This document shows, in pieces, positions 24,204 through 32,320 of a DNA stretch of 34,389 nt. The DNA is from UBA1801 sp035353395 (GTDB taxonomy: Bacteria; Acidobacteriota; Holophagae; Holophagales; Holophagaceae). Each line of letters begins with the position of its first letter. Position 1 is the stretch's first letter. Where the stretch lies: contig DAOPZL010000030.1 in NCBI GenBank assembly GCA_035353395.1, positions 1 to 34,389 of the forward strand, in the 5' to 3' direction. A program made the translations under genes and the position numbers. Under the pieces are notes generated by a model that searched no databases, was not told the DNA's origin, and saw nothing but the letters and a program-made list of their open reading frames with translations.

Positions 24204-25099
24204 TTCGCCTTCTGCTTGGGGTCGAGGATGTCGCGGAGGCCGTCGCCGAAGAGGTTGAAGCCCGTGGCGGTGACCAGGATGGCCATGCCCGGGAAGCACG
24301 AGTACCACCACTGGTCCAGGATGTAGTTGCGGCCGGTGGACACCATGGCGCCCCACTCGGCGGTGGGCTGCTGGGCGCCCAGCCCGATGAAGCCCAGGGC
24401 GGCGGCCATCAGGATGGTGCCACCGACGTCCAGGGTCGCCTGCACGATGAGGGGCGACAGGGCATTGCGCAGCACGTGCCAGCTCACGACGTGCCACCGG
24501 GAGGCGCCGAAGGTGAGCGAGGCCTTCGAGTAGTTCATCTCCCGGATGATCAGGGCCTGCCCGCGGGCCAGCCGGACGTAGGTCGGGATGCGCACGACGG
24601 TGATGGCGAGCATGGCGTTGAAGAGGCTGGGGCCGAGGGCGGCGGCCAGGGCCATGGTCAGGACGAGGGAGGGCACCGACAGCACGATGTCCGTGATCCG
24701 CATCATGACCGTGTCCACCTTGCCGCCGATGGAGCCGGAGAAGCATCCGAGCGTGGAGCCGATGATGCTCGAGACCGGCACCACGAACAGCCCGACGCTG
24801 ACGGACTGGCGGCTTCCGTAGAGGATGCGGCTGAACAGGTCGCGGCCCACTTCGTCCGTACCGAACCAGTGCGACGACGAGGGTGGGAGGAGACGGTCCC
24901 CGAGGTTCACCTGGTTGGGGTCGAAGGGGGCGAGGACGCCGGCGAGGGCCATGATGGCGAACACGGCGAGGATGATGCCCAGGCCGTACATCGTCAGGGG
25001 GCTCTGGCTGATCTTGTACCAGGCCAGCCCCAGGCGGTAGCGGAGGCTGCTGCGGTCCTGGACGGGGAAGGGCATGGTTTCGGCGGGGGCGGGGGTCAT
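24200..25099 (-). CDS. dppC: Dipeptide ABC transporter permease, DppC/OppC type
   Basis: 299 residues. An N-terminal cytoplasmic stretch and TM1 (LGIILAVFAIMALAGVLAPF), then HWFGTDEVGRDLFSRILYGSRQSVSVG, the hallmark of DppC, followed by about five more TMs. The ATPase-coupling EAA loop is FGASRWHVVSWHVLRNALSPLIV. It starts just after the dppB stop (0 bp gap) and overlaps dppD by 4 nt. Forms the channel with DppB. Confidence 0.93.
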   Translation of the reverse strand: MTPAPAETMPFPVQDRSSLRYRLGLAWYKISQSPLTMYGLGIILAVFAIMALAGVLAPFDPNQVNLGDRLLPPSSSHWFGTDEVGRDLFSRILYGSRQSVSVGLFVVPVSSIIGSTLGCFSGSIGGKVDTVMMRITDIVLSVPSLVLTMALAAALGPSLFNAMLAITVVRIPTYVRLARGQALIIREMNYSKASLTFGASRWHVVSWHVLRNALSPLIVQATLDVGGTILMAAALGFIGLGAQQPTAEWGAMVSTGRNYILDQWWYSCFPGMAILVTATGFNLFGDGLRDILDPKQKAK

Positions 25100-26116
25100 C
25101 TAGCTCACCTCCCTGATGCGCGGATCGATGACCATGTAGAGCAGGTCGACGACCAGGTTGACGAGGACGTAGGCGAAGGACACCAGGACCGCGAAGCCCA
25201 TCACCGCTGGGAAATCCAGGGCCTGGATGGAATTGACCACGTAGGCGCCCATGCCCGGCCAGGCGAACACGGTTTCGGTCAGGACCGCGCCGTAGAGCAG
25301 GTCGCCCATGGCCAGCCCCAGCGCCGTGACGGAGGGGATGAGGGCGTTCGGCAGGGCGTGCCGCAGGATCACGGTCCATTTCGAGAGGCCGTTGGCGCGC
25401 GAGGTCCGGATGTAGTCCTCGTTGAGCTGCTCGAGCATGGAGGACCGGATCTGGCGGGCCACCACGCCCAGGTGGACGAACCCGAGGGTGAAGGCGGGCA
25501 GGATGATGTGCTTGACGCTGTCGACGAGCGTGGCGCGGTTCCCCGTGAGGAGGGAATCGAGAATGTAGAGGCCGCTGATCGTCGTGGGGGGGGTGATCCC
25601 TTCCGGGAGCCTCCCGCTTCCCGGCAGGAAGTGCAGCTTGCCGTAGAAGAGGACGATGAGGGACAGGCCCAGCCAGAAGGTGGGCGTGGAGATCCCCATG
25701 ACGGCGATGGTGCGCACGATCTGGTCGACGAACTTGTTGCGGTAGACCGAGGACAGCACGCCGGAGGGAATCCCGATCAGGGTGGCGAAGAACAGCGCGA
25801 CCAGGGCCAGCTCGATGGTCGCAGGGAAGAAGGCGACCAGGTCCTCGAGCACCGGCCGGCCGGTGCGGATGGACATGCCCAGGTCCCCGTGGAACAGGCC
25901 GACGAGGTAGCGCCAGTACTGGACGTGCAGCGGCTGGTCGAGCCCCAGCGTGTGGCGGATGTTCGCGACGATCTCTTCCGTGGCGCGCTCGCCGGCGATC
26001 AACCTGGCCGGGTCGCCTGGGATGAGGTGGGAGACGATGAACGTGATGACCGAGACCCCCAGGACGACCAGGATCAGTCCCAGCAAGCGTTTGATGATGA
26101 TGCGCGAGAACGACAT
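25100..26116 (-). CDS. dppB: Dipeptide ABC transporter permease, DppB/OppB type
   Basis: 338 residues. TM1 RLLGLILVVLGVSVITFIVSH is followed by LIPGDPARLIAG, typical of DppB; then GDLGMSIRTGRPVLEDL, about five further TMs, and the EAA loop ARANGLSKWTVILRHALPNALIPSV (read around residues 240-265). The start ATG 26116 lies 80 bp after the dppA stop, with a hairpin in that gap. Confidence 0.93.
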   Translation of the reverse strand: MSFSRIIIKRLLGLILVVLGVSVITFIVSHLIPGDPARLIAGERATEEIVANIRHTLGLDQPLHVQYWRYLVGLFHGDLGMSIRTGRPVLEDLVAFFPATIELALVALFFATLIGIPSGVLSSVYRNKFVDQIVRTIAVMGISTPTFWLGLSLIVLFYGKLHFLPGSGRLPEGITPPTTISGLYILDSLLTGNRATLVDSVKHIILPAFTLGFVHLGVVARQIRSSMLEQLNEDYIRTSRANGLSKWTVILRHALPNALIPSVTALGLAMGDLLYGAVLTETVFAWPGMGAYVVNSIQALDFPAVMGFAVLVSFAYVLVNLVVDLLYMVIDPRIREVS

Positions 26117-26160
26117 TGGAAGCCTCGGTCCTGTTTTCCGTCTTGGCTCTCAGGAGGAAC

Positions 26161-26190
26161 CGTGCCCGGAGGGAGGGCCCCCCGGGCACG
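26161..26190 (-). terminator. Intercistronic hairpin between dppA and dppB
   Basis: A 9-bp perfect stem (cgtgcccgg 26161-26169, ccgggcacg 26182-26190) with a GC-rich loop and no T-run. It lies right after the binding-protein stop. Such hairpins commonly protect the upstream mRNA or reduce read-through, giving more binding protein than permease. Confidence 0.55.
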
Positions 26191-26196
26191 CTCCGT

Positions 26197-27786
26197 TTAC
26201 TTCTTGGTGATGTCCGCGACGTTGAAGATGTTCTCCAACATCGGGTTGAACACGTAGCCCTTGATGTTGTCGCGCATGGCGATCTGGTAGTTCTTCTGGA
26301 AGAGGTAGACGTAGCCAGCCTCTTCGATGACCAGCTTCTGGGCCTGCTGGTACAGCTTGGTGCGCTGCTTCTGGTCCGAGAGGGACGCCGCCTGGCGGAC
26401 GAGCTTGTCGACTTCAGGGTTGGTGTAGAAGGAGCGGTTGCCGGGAAGGCCCTGCTTGTCTGAGTCGAACCAGTAGTTCATGAACATGTAGGGGTCGGCG
26501 AAGTCCGGGGACCAGTTGCCGATGGAGATGTCGTAGTCGCCCTTGCCGATGCGGTCGCGCATCGTCGCGTTGGCCATGCTCTCCATCTTGACCTCGAGGC
26601 CGAGGGTGGCCAGGTTGGCCTGCAGGGAGAGGCCGATGGGCTCCCAGTTGGGGTCGCGGACGGAATAGAGGAAGCTGAGCTTCTTGCGGGCGGGATTCGC
26701 CTTGCCCAGCTCGGCCTTGGCCTTGGCCATGTCCATCTGGTACTGCATGGCCTTGGGGTCAAAGCCCCACATGCCTTCGGGGATGGGGCCGCGCATCTGC
26801 TTGGCCTGCCCCTGCATGATGCCCTTGATGAGCCCGCTGTAGTCCACGGCGTAGGAGACCGCCCGGCGCATGCTGGCGTTGTTCATGGGAGCCCGCTTGT
26901 TGTTCAGGTAGAGGTACGTCACGGCGAGGGACGGATATTCCATGACGCGCACGCCGGGCTTGGTCTTGAGCGCAGCCAGCTGGTCGAAGGGGATGTTCTC
27001 GACGATGTCCAGGTCCCCGCTCTCGAGCTGCAGGCGCCGGTTGGAAGACTCGCCGATGATCTTCACCGTGAACTGCTTCAGGGCCGGCTTCTTGCCGCCG
27101 TAGTAGGGGTTCGGCTCCAGGACCAGGGTCTGGCCCTTCTGCCAGCTCGCCAGGCGGTAGGCGCCCGAGCCGGCGGTGTTGCGGGACAGGAAGATCTTGC
27201 CATCCTCGCCCGCGTCGGCCTTCTTCAGGACGGCCGGATTCACGATGCCTGCGCCGTTGTTCGCCAGGGTGTAGAGGAAGGGGGCGAACACCTTCGTCAG
27301 GGTGAAGCGGACCGTCATGGGATCCACGACGCTGACCTTCATGTCGGTGGGGAAGGCTTCGGACGGGCCCTGCCCGAGCTTCAGCATGCGGTCGAAGGAG
27401 AACTTCACGGCCGCGGCGTCCACCGCGCTTCCGTCGTCGAATTTCTGCCCCTTCTTGAGCTTGAAGTCCCAGACGAGGTTGTCCTTGGATACCTTCCAGC
27501 TCTCGGCGAGATCCCCTTCCACGCTGGTGGAGCCCTTGCCGCCTTCCACCTTGTAGCGCATCAGGCGCTGGTAGCAGGGGTAGGTGACGGTCCAGTCGTT
27601 GTTGTCGATGGTGATGGCAGGATCCAGGGTCTGAGGGTCCGAAGGCTTGCCCAGCACCAGGTTGTCCGCGGGTGTCTTGGCCCAGGTCGGCAGGGAGAGT
27701 CCCGCTCCGACCATGGTGGTCAGCAGACCGGCGGTCATGACCTTGGCCATTCCCGGCCGCACGAAGGTTGTACTGCGATAGCTCAT
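26197..27786 (-). CDS. dppA: Periplasmic peptide-binding protein, SBP family 5 (DppA/OppA type)
   Basis: 529 residues. A signal peptide is visible (VMTAGLLTTMVGAGLSLPTWA, likely cleaved after TWA). The mature part begins DNLVLGKPSDPQTLDPAI and contains GDLAESWKVSKDNLVWDFKLKKGQKFDDGSAVDAAAVKFSFDR, the family 5 signature, and later NNKRAPMNNASMRRAVSYAVDY. Start ATG 27786 has gaggag about 9 bp upstream; the open frame before it is not similar to anything. It captures dipeptides or related ligands for DppBCDF. The neighbouring D-Ala-D-Ala dipeptidase suggests muropeptide-derived dipeptides; that is inference. Confidence 0.92.
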   Translation of the reverse strand: MSYRSTTFVRPGMAKVMTAGLLTTMVGAGLSLPTWAKTPADNLVLGKPSDPQTLDPAITIDNNDWTVTYPCYQRLMRYKVEGGKGSTSVEGDLAESWKVSKDNLVWDFKLKKGQKFDDGSAVDAAAVKFSFDRMLKLGQGPSEAFPTDMKVSVVDPMTVRFTLTKVFAPFLYTLANNGAGIVNPAVLKKADAGEDGKIFLSRNTAGSGAYRLASWQKGQTLVLEPNPYYGGKKPALKQFTVKIIGESSNRRLQLESGDLDIVENIPFDQLAALKTKPGVRVMEYPSLAVTYLYLNNKRAPMNNASMRRAVSYAVDYSGLIKGIMQGQAKQMRGPIPEGMWGFDPKAMQYQMDMAKAKAELGKANPARKKLSFLYSVRDPNWEPIGLSLQANLATLGLEVKMESMANATMRDRIGKGDYDISIGNWSPDFADPYMFMNYWFDSDKQGLPGNRSFYTNPEVDKLVRQAASLSDQKQRTKLYQQAQKLVIEEAGYVYLFQKNYQIAMRDNIKGYVFNPMLENIFNVADITKK

Positions 27787-27821
27787 CTCGTGATTCTCCT
27801 CAAGAAATCGCGTTGCTGAAT

Positions 27822-27831
27822 CGACGCGTCG
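27822..27831. promoter_or_regulatory. Palindrome upstream of dppA
   Basis: A perfect 10-bp palindrome cgacgcgtcg, 36 bp before the dppA start in the 161-bp gap after the dipeptidase gene. It could be an operator or chance in GC-rich DNA. I see no clear promoter boxes in this gap. Confidence 0.2.
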
Positions 27832-27947
27832 TTCTCCCTTCCATGGGATCCCCCGTGGGAGACCCGTTTCTGCAAGCAAGACTGCGAAGGTCGTGTGTTC
27901 CTTTTCGGCATCCTCCTCTGAAGAAACGCGTTGCCAGGAGAGCAGGC

Positions 27948-28511
27948 TCAGGACCGCCTGCAGATGATCGTGCTGTCGGAGATCAGGGGGTATTCGAGGG
28001 AATCCGGGAGTTCGTAATGCCACCACTCGGAATCGATCCGCTTGAACCCGGCCTGGGTCATGATGCCGAGGAGCAGGATGCGGTTGCGCTGGACCTGGAC
28101 CGGGAGCCCCGGCTGGAAGTGGTGGGACCGTTCGGTCATGTCGTCGAAGGACGTCCCCATGTCGAGGTCCCGCCCCTGCTCGTCCACCAGGGTGAGGTCC
28201 ACCGCCACGCCCCGGCTGTGGTTGGACCCCTTGACGATGTCGGCGACGTAGCGCGGGTCCGGGAGGTGTTTCCAGAAGATCTCCTGGGCCGCGGGGGGGC
28301 GGTAGGCGTCGAAGATCTTGAGCCGGAGGCCCGCCAGGGCCGCGATGTCCACGGCCTTCTTCAGGTGGGGTTCCGCCTCCCGGTGCAGCAGGCAGCGGGG
28401 TGTCTCGTAGACGAGCTTCCCGGTGAAGTTGTCGGGACTGGCGTAGGCCAGGTCGATGAGCAGCTTGTGCTTCTTCGCGGTGATTTCGATCAGGGAGTTG
28501 GGTTGGCTCAT
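27948..28511 (-). CDS. ddpX: D-alanyl-D-alanine dipeptidase (VanX/DdpX, peptidase M15D)
   Basis: 187 residues. The zinc-enzyme motifs are complete: YRPP with R71, SNHSRGVAVD with ligands H98 and D105, and EWWHYE with catalytic E162 and ligand H165. There is no signal peptide, so it acts in the cytosol. In E. coli ddpX sits with a D-Ala-D-Ala ABC transporter (ddpABCDF), and here it lies directly before a complete dpp-type transporter, so it probably cuts imported D,D-dipeptides. Antibiotic-resistance VanX is less likely because no vanH, vanA or vanRS genes are near. ATG 28511 is 29 bp after the RpiR gene stop. Confidence 0.88.
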   Translation of the reverse strand: MSQPNSLIEITAKKHKLLIDLAYASPDNFTGKLVYETPRCLLHREAEPHLKKAVDIAALAGLRLKIFDAYRPPAAQEIFWKHLPDPRYVADIVKGSNHSRGVAVDLTLVDEQGRDLDMGTSFDDMTERSHHFQPGLPVQVQRNRILLLGIMTQAGFKRIDSEWWHYELPDSLEYPLISDSTIICRRS

Positions 28512-28540
28512 GGGCACGTCGATGAAAAGGGGGAGGAAGC

Positions 28541-29428
28541 TCAGCTCTCGAACTGCCCCAGCTCGCGCTGGAGGTTCTTGTTCAAGGCCAGGCGGGCATC
28601 GAGGCTGGGCCCGAGCCGCTCGACCAGGGCCGAGATGAGGAGGTTGTGCAGGCAGGCCAGGGGCGACAGGGCGTCCCAGAACTGCTGGATATCGGTCTTC
28701 AGCTGCAGCAGGTCGATGGGGTAGTCCCGGGCCCAGGTGCAGTGGAAGTCCGTGATCAGCAGCAGCCGCAGGCCCCGCTTGCACGCCGCCTCGCAGAAGC
28801 GCCGCGTCATGCTGGCGTAGGCCCGGAAATCCGAGAGGATGAGGTAGGGGGAGTCGTATTCGGAGTTCAGGGACTCCACGAAGGCCCCGGAATCTCCGTC
28901 CGCGAAGTAGACCCGGGGCCGGATGTACTCGAGCTGGGTGAAGAAGGACGTGGCGATGCCGCGGTGGGACTGGATGCCGATCACGAACACGGCATCCGCC
29001 CCGGCGATGTGGTCGGCGATCCGGGCGAATTCCTGCGTGGTAGCCAGGTGGTAGACGTACTGGATGGCTCCCAGTTCGAGCGCCAGTGAACGCTTCAGCG
29101 CATCCTGCTCCCCGCTGTGCTTCCGGAAGGAATCCAGCCGGTCCGTCTGCATCCAAGGGTGGCTTTCGTTGGCGCGCAACGATCGCTTCAGGGCCTCCAG
29201 GTTCTGGAAGCCGACCTGCCGCAGGAAGCGCCCGACGGAGATGCCCGTGGTTCCGGTGATCCGCGCGATGCTGTCGGCGGTCTCGAAGGGCAGCTGGTGG
29301 AGGTTCGCCAGCATGTAGCTGGCGATCTTCTTGCCCGTCGGAGTATAGGAGGAGAAGCCCGTCTTCAAGGTATGCAGGATGGCAGGTTCGCTCACCACTG
29401 GCTTCCCGGAATGTTTACGGTTTGTCAT
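28541..29428 (-). CDS. RpiR-family transcriptional regulator (HTH + SIS domain)
   Basis: 295 residues. The N-terminal RpiR HTH spans about 20-80 (YTPTGKKIASYMLANLHQLPFETADSIARITGTTGISVGRFLRQVGF), and the SIS sugar-phosphate-binding fold about 125-260 (ADAVFVIGIQSHRGIATSFF, YLILSDFRAY, LRLLLITDF). RpiR proteins sense phosphosugars such as MurNAc-6-P in MurR, which fits a cell-wall recovery cluster. The start is ATG 29428: the alternative TTG at 29461 would fall inside the promoter and upstream of the expected transcript start. Likely controls itself and the ddpX-dpp genes downstream. The ligand is unknown. Confidence 0.88.
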   Translation of the reverse strand: MTNRKHSGKPVVSEPAILHTLKTGFSSYTPTGKKIASYMLANLHQLPFETADSIARITGTTGISVGRFLRQVGFQNLEALKRSLRANESHPWMQTDRLDSFRKHSGEQDALKRSLALELGAIQYVYHLATTQEFARIADHIAGADAVFVIGIQSHRGIATSFFTQLEYIRPRVYFADGDSGAFVESLNSEYDSPYLILSDFRAYASMTRRFCEAACKRGLRLLLITDFHCTWARDYPIDLLQLKTDIQQFWDALSPLACLHNLLISALVERLGPSLDARLALNKNLQRELGQFES

Positions 29429-29447
29429 GGACAACTCGAGTGTTAGG

Positions 29448-29475
29448 AAAATAACATTCAAGGCCTCATTGTCAA
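29448..29475 (-). promoter_or_regulatory. Sigma-70 promoter of the RpiR gene
   Basis: Reverse strand: perfect -35 TTGACA (29475-29470), a 16-bp spacer and -10 TATTTT (29453-29448). Transcription would start near 29441, about 12 nt before ATG 29428. It is the clearest promoter in the window, in an AT-rich island. Confidence 0.6.
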
Positions 29476-29485
29476 GAAGAAGTTT

Positions 29486-29504
29486 TTGAAAAATCAGTTT
29501 TCAA
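29486..29504. promoter_or_regulatory. Perfect inverted repeat upstream of the RpiR promoter (candidate operator)
   Basis: ttgaaaaatcagttttcaa: 7-bp perfect arms around a 5-bp centre, 10 bp upstream of the -35 box. AT-rich dyads with TGAAA/TTTCA-like arms are a common form of regulator site; binding by the adjacent RpiR protein is inferred. Confidence 0.45.
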
Positions 29505-29646
29505 CATATCAAATGCCTAGCAGCGGGCCCAGAAGCCGGGCCTTCCGGAAGACGCCCCGGCTGGGCCCCGCAGGAAGGGAGCCGTGGATCTTCCCCGGAT
29601 TCCGGGAGAGGAGCCAGGAGGTAGGCGTCAGCCGCGGAGGCCGGGC

Positions 29647-30375
29647 TCAGGGCCTTGCCGGCAGCAGCTCCAGCACCAGGGATTCGACGAAGGTGGCCTC
29701 CACCCGGAAGACGGACCGGATCAGGTCCCTGGTGAGGACCTCGTGGGGCGGACCGAATCCCACCAGGCGCCCCCGGTCCAGCACCGCGACGCGGTCGAAG
29801 CGGAAGGCCTGGCGCAGGTCGTGGAGGCTGACCAGCAGCGTTCCCCCCGCGCGGGCGAGCCGCTGGGCCAGGGCCATCACCTCCAGGGAATGGCGCACGT
29901 CCAGGCTGGAGACCGGTTCGTCCCAGAGCTGGAGGGGGGCCCGGGTGGCGAGGGCCCTTGCCAGGAACACGCGCCGGCGTTCGCCCCCGGACAGCTCCGT
30001 GATGGGGCGCCGGGCGAGCTCGCGGATGTCCAGGGTGTCCATGATCTCGTCCACGCCCTGGTCGTCGTCGCCCCAGGCGTGGCGTCCCTGGGCCACGACG
30101 TCCCTCACCGGGAAGGCGAACTCCGCGGGGGATTCCTGGCCGAGCCAGGCCAGGGTGCGTCCCCGCGTCAGGAAGGGGATCCTCGACAGCTCCTGTCCGT
30201 TCCAGCGGATGCTGCCCTGGGCCTGGAGCAGCCCCGCGAGCGCCTGGAGCAGCGTGGACTTCCCCGCCCCGTTCGGTCCCACCACCGCCACGGCGAGACC
30301 GGGATCGAGGCGGAGCGAGACGTCCACGAGGCGGCGGCCGAGGCCCAGGGATTCACAGGAGAGCGCGGGATTCAT
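29647..30375 (-). CDS. btuD: Vitamin B12 (FecE/BtuD-type) ABC transporter ATPase
   Basis: 242 residues. Walker A GPNGAGKST, Q-loop WLGQESPAEFAFPVRDVV, signature LSGGERRRVFLARAL, Walker B LQLWDEPVSSLD and the switch His in SLHDLRQAF. This is the FecE/BtuD subfamily used for siderophores, haem or B12. The riboswitch-headed operon points to cobalamin. Start ATG 30375; a TTG six codons upstream is possible. It is 136 bp after btuC, an unusually wide gap in a tight operon, with a hairpin between. The 218 bp after its stop hold the RpiR promoter region; no clear terminator seen. Confidence 0.88.
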   Translation of the reverse strand: MNPALSCESLGLGRRLVDVSLRLDPGLAVAVVGPNGAGKSTLLQALAGLLQAQGSIRWNGQELSRIPFLTRGRTLAWLGQESPAEFAFPVRDVVAQGRHAWGDDDQGVDEIMDTLDIRELARRPITELSGGERRRVFLARALATRAPLQLWDEPVSSLDVRHSLEVMALAQRLARAGGTLLVSLHDLRQAFRFDRVAVLDRGRLVGFGPPHEVLTRDLIRSVFRVEATFVESLVLELLPARP

Positions 30376-30429
30376 GACCGTGGAGCCGGACAAGGATGGG
30401 GATCCCCAGGAGGGATCAGGGTGCAGGTG

Positions 30430-30462
30430 CCTTTCATCCCTTGAATGAACAAGGATGAAAGG
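30430..30462 (-). other. Intercistronic hairpin between btuC and btuD
   Basis: A perfect 10-bp inverted repeat (cctttcatcc 30430-30439, ggatgaaagg 30453-30462) with a 13-nt loop that can add three more pairs past a bulge. No T-run follows on the reverse strand, so it is more likely an RNA processing or stability element than a terminator. Confidence 0.5.
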
Positions 30463-30511
30463 GATGGAAGAAAAGCGGGGGAAGGAACTCCCTGTCGAAT
30501 CTCCCTTCGCC

Positions 30512-31495
30512 TCAGCATGGCCGCCTCCTCAGGAGCCACAGCAGGAAGGGGCCGCCGGCCAGGGCCGTCACGACCCCGAGGCGCATGCCGTTCGGCATGT
30601 AGCGGGTGGGCAGGTCGCAGAGGAGGACCATGGCCGCGCCGCCGAGCATGGAGAGGAGCAGGAGCCGGCGGTGCTCAGGCCCGAAGGCCAGGCGCAGGAG
30701 GTGCGGCACCACGAGGCCCACGAAGCCCACGACGCCTCCCACGGCGGTGGCCAGGGCGGTGAGGAGGGTGGAGAGGACGATCAGCTGCCAGCGCAGCCTG
30801 CCCACGTCCACGCCGAGGCTCTGGGCGCTCTGCTCGCCCAGGCTCAGGAGGTTCAGGGAACGCCCCAGGGGCAGCAGCAGGGCGCAGCACAGGACGACTC
30901 CGGGGAGCCCCATCCACACATGTTCCCAGGCGCGGTTCTCGATGCCCCCCATGAGCCAGAAGAGGATCTGCCCGCTCATGTGGAACTGCCCGGCGCTCAT
31001 GCCCAGGACGAAGCTGGTGCCCGCCCCGAACAGGGCGTTGAGCGCCACGCCGGAGAGCAGGAGATGCTCGGGGCTGGCGCCCCGCCGGGCCAGCATCATC
31101 ACGGCGCCCGTGGCCAGGAAGGCGCCGGCGATGGAGGCTGCGGGCACCATGAACAGGCTGATGGACCCGCCGCCGAAGGCGATGCAGGCCACGGCCCCCA
31201 GGGCGCCGCCCGAACTCACGCCGAGCAGGCCCGGGCTCGCGAGAGCGTTCCTGAAGAAGGCCTGCATCACCACGCCCGAGGCGGCCAGGCCCGCGCCCAC
31301 GGCCAGCCCCACCAGGGTGCGCGGCAGGCGGATGTCCCAGACGATGGTGCTGGCGAAGGAATCTCCCCGGTGGAGGAGGGCGGAGGCCACTTCCCGGGGG
31401 GACAGGTTCGAATCCCCCAGGGCCAGGGAGGCCAGGGTCGCCGCCGCCAGGAGCAGGACCAGCAGGATCGTCGGGCCGAGGCGCCGGAGCCTCAT
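30512..31495 (-). CDS. btuC: Vitamin B12 (FecCD/BtuC-type) ABC transporter permease
   Basis: 327 residues, about ten TMs. Seen: LPRTLVGLAVGAGLAASGVVMQAFFRNALASPGLLGVSSG, the strongest FecCD family signature (about residues 58-97), LMGGIENRAW, and VGFVGLVVPHLLRLAFGPEHRRLL, which includes the ATPase-contacting loop. Its ATG overlaps the btuF stop by 4 nt. It forms the inner-membrane channel for the BtuF-delivered ligand. Confidence 0.92.
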   Translation of the reverse strand: MRLRRLGPTILLVLLLAAATLASLALGDSNLSPREVASALLHRGDSFASTIVWDIRLPRTLVGLAVGAGLAASGVVMQAFFRNALASPGLLGVSSGGALGAVACIAFGGGSISLFMVPAASIAGAFLATGAVMMLARRGASPEHLLLSGVALNALFGAGTSFVLGMSAGQFHMSGQILFWLMGGIENRAWEHVWMGLPGVVLCCALLLPLGRSLNLLSLGEQSAQSLGVDVGRLRWQLIVLSTLLTALATAVGGVVGFVGLVVPHLLRLAFGPEHRRLLLLSMLGGAAMVLLCDLPTRYMPNGMRLGVVTALAGGPFLLWLLRRRPC

Positions 31496-32319
31496 CGGAA
31501 GCGCTCGGGGTGCAGGGCCCTGGCGAGCAGCTCGTAGCCGTCGATGCGGGCCTGGCTGGTGGCCGCCATCAAGGCGCCCGGGAGTTCCACGACGCGGCCC
31601 TGCCTGAAGGCCGGCAGGAACTTGTAGGGGGGCAGCTCGCCCAGCCGGGCCTTCATGTCGAGGCCCGGTTCCCCAGGGGCGACCAGCACCTCGGTCCGCC
31701 AGGAGAGCACCTTCTCGCCGGGCGTGGGGGCGTGCCCCCTCAGTCCCGCTTCCGCGGCCACGTTGACGGCCCCCGCGTGGTCGCACAGGTCCTGGAACGT
31801 GGTGCCGGAACCCGCCGTGAACGGGTACATCCCGACGGCGAGCACGCGCACGGGCTTCACGCCCTGGAGCTTCCGGCCCAAGGTCTCCACCCGCCCCCGC
31901 CATGCGGCGACCAGCTCCTCGGCCCTCGCGTCGCGGCCCAGGGCCTTGCCGAGGCGCCGCGTGTTCGCGTAGAGATCCTCGAGGGTCTCGAAGCGCTCGA
32001 ACACGAGGACCGCGACCTTGGCCTGCCGCAGCAGCTTCAGAACCTCCGGCTGGGTGTAGGAGGCGGCCAGGACGAGGTCCGGCTTGTGGCGCAGCACGTC
32101 CTCCGCCTCGCCGTTGGTGAGACAGGGGACGTTGCGGGCCAGCCTGGAGGAGGGACTGTAGCGCTCGTCGCGCGCCAAGTGGCTGAGGGCGGCGATCTGG
32201 CCCGGCGCGGCCAGGGCGAGCAGGAGGTCGTCGGTGCCCACCGTCTGCGAGACCACGCGCCGCGGAGGCCCCGCGGACAGGGTGGCCAGGGCGAGCAGGA
32301 ACGCGATCAGCAGGCGCAT
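31492..32319 (-). CDS. btuF: Periplasmic B12-binding protein (BtuF-type, TroA fold)
   Basis: 275 residues. Signal peptide MRLLIAFLLALATLSAG; then VVSQTVGTDDLLLALAAPGQIAALSHLA, typical of the BtuF/FhuD fold, a mid helix from about 110, and a C lobe with VLSWRTEVLVAPG. No lipobox cysteine is seen, so it is probably soluble. It starts one base after the btuB stop (TGAGATG) and overlaps btuC. The cobalamin assignment rests on operon and riboswitch, not on residues. Confidence 0.85.
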   Translation of the reverse strand: MRLLIAFLLALATLSAGPPRRVVSQTVGTDDLLLALAAPGQIAALSHLARDERYSPSSRLARNVPCLTNGEAEDVLRHKPDLVLAASYTQPEVLKLLRQAKVAVLVFERFETLEDLYANTRRLGKALGRDARAEELVAAWRGRVETLGRKLQGVKPVRVLAVGMYPFTAGSGTTFQDLCDHAGAVNVAAEAGLRGHAPTPGEKVLSWRTEVLVAPGEPGLDMKARLGELPPYKFLPAFRQGRVVELPGALMAATSQARIDGYELLARALHPERFR

Positions 32320-32320
32320 C

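Noticed and set aside
27948..28511. VanX-type glycopeptide resistance gene
   Set aside because: No vanH/vanA ligase or vanRS nearby; the dipeptide importer context favours DdpX-like nutrient or recycling use.
31405..31422. tRNA T-arm-like ggttcgaatcccccagg
   Set aside because: Lies inside the conserved btuC coding sequence and there is no acceptor, D or anticodon arm around it.
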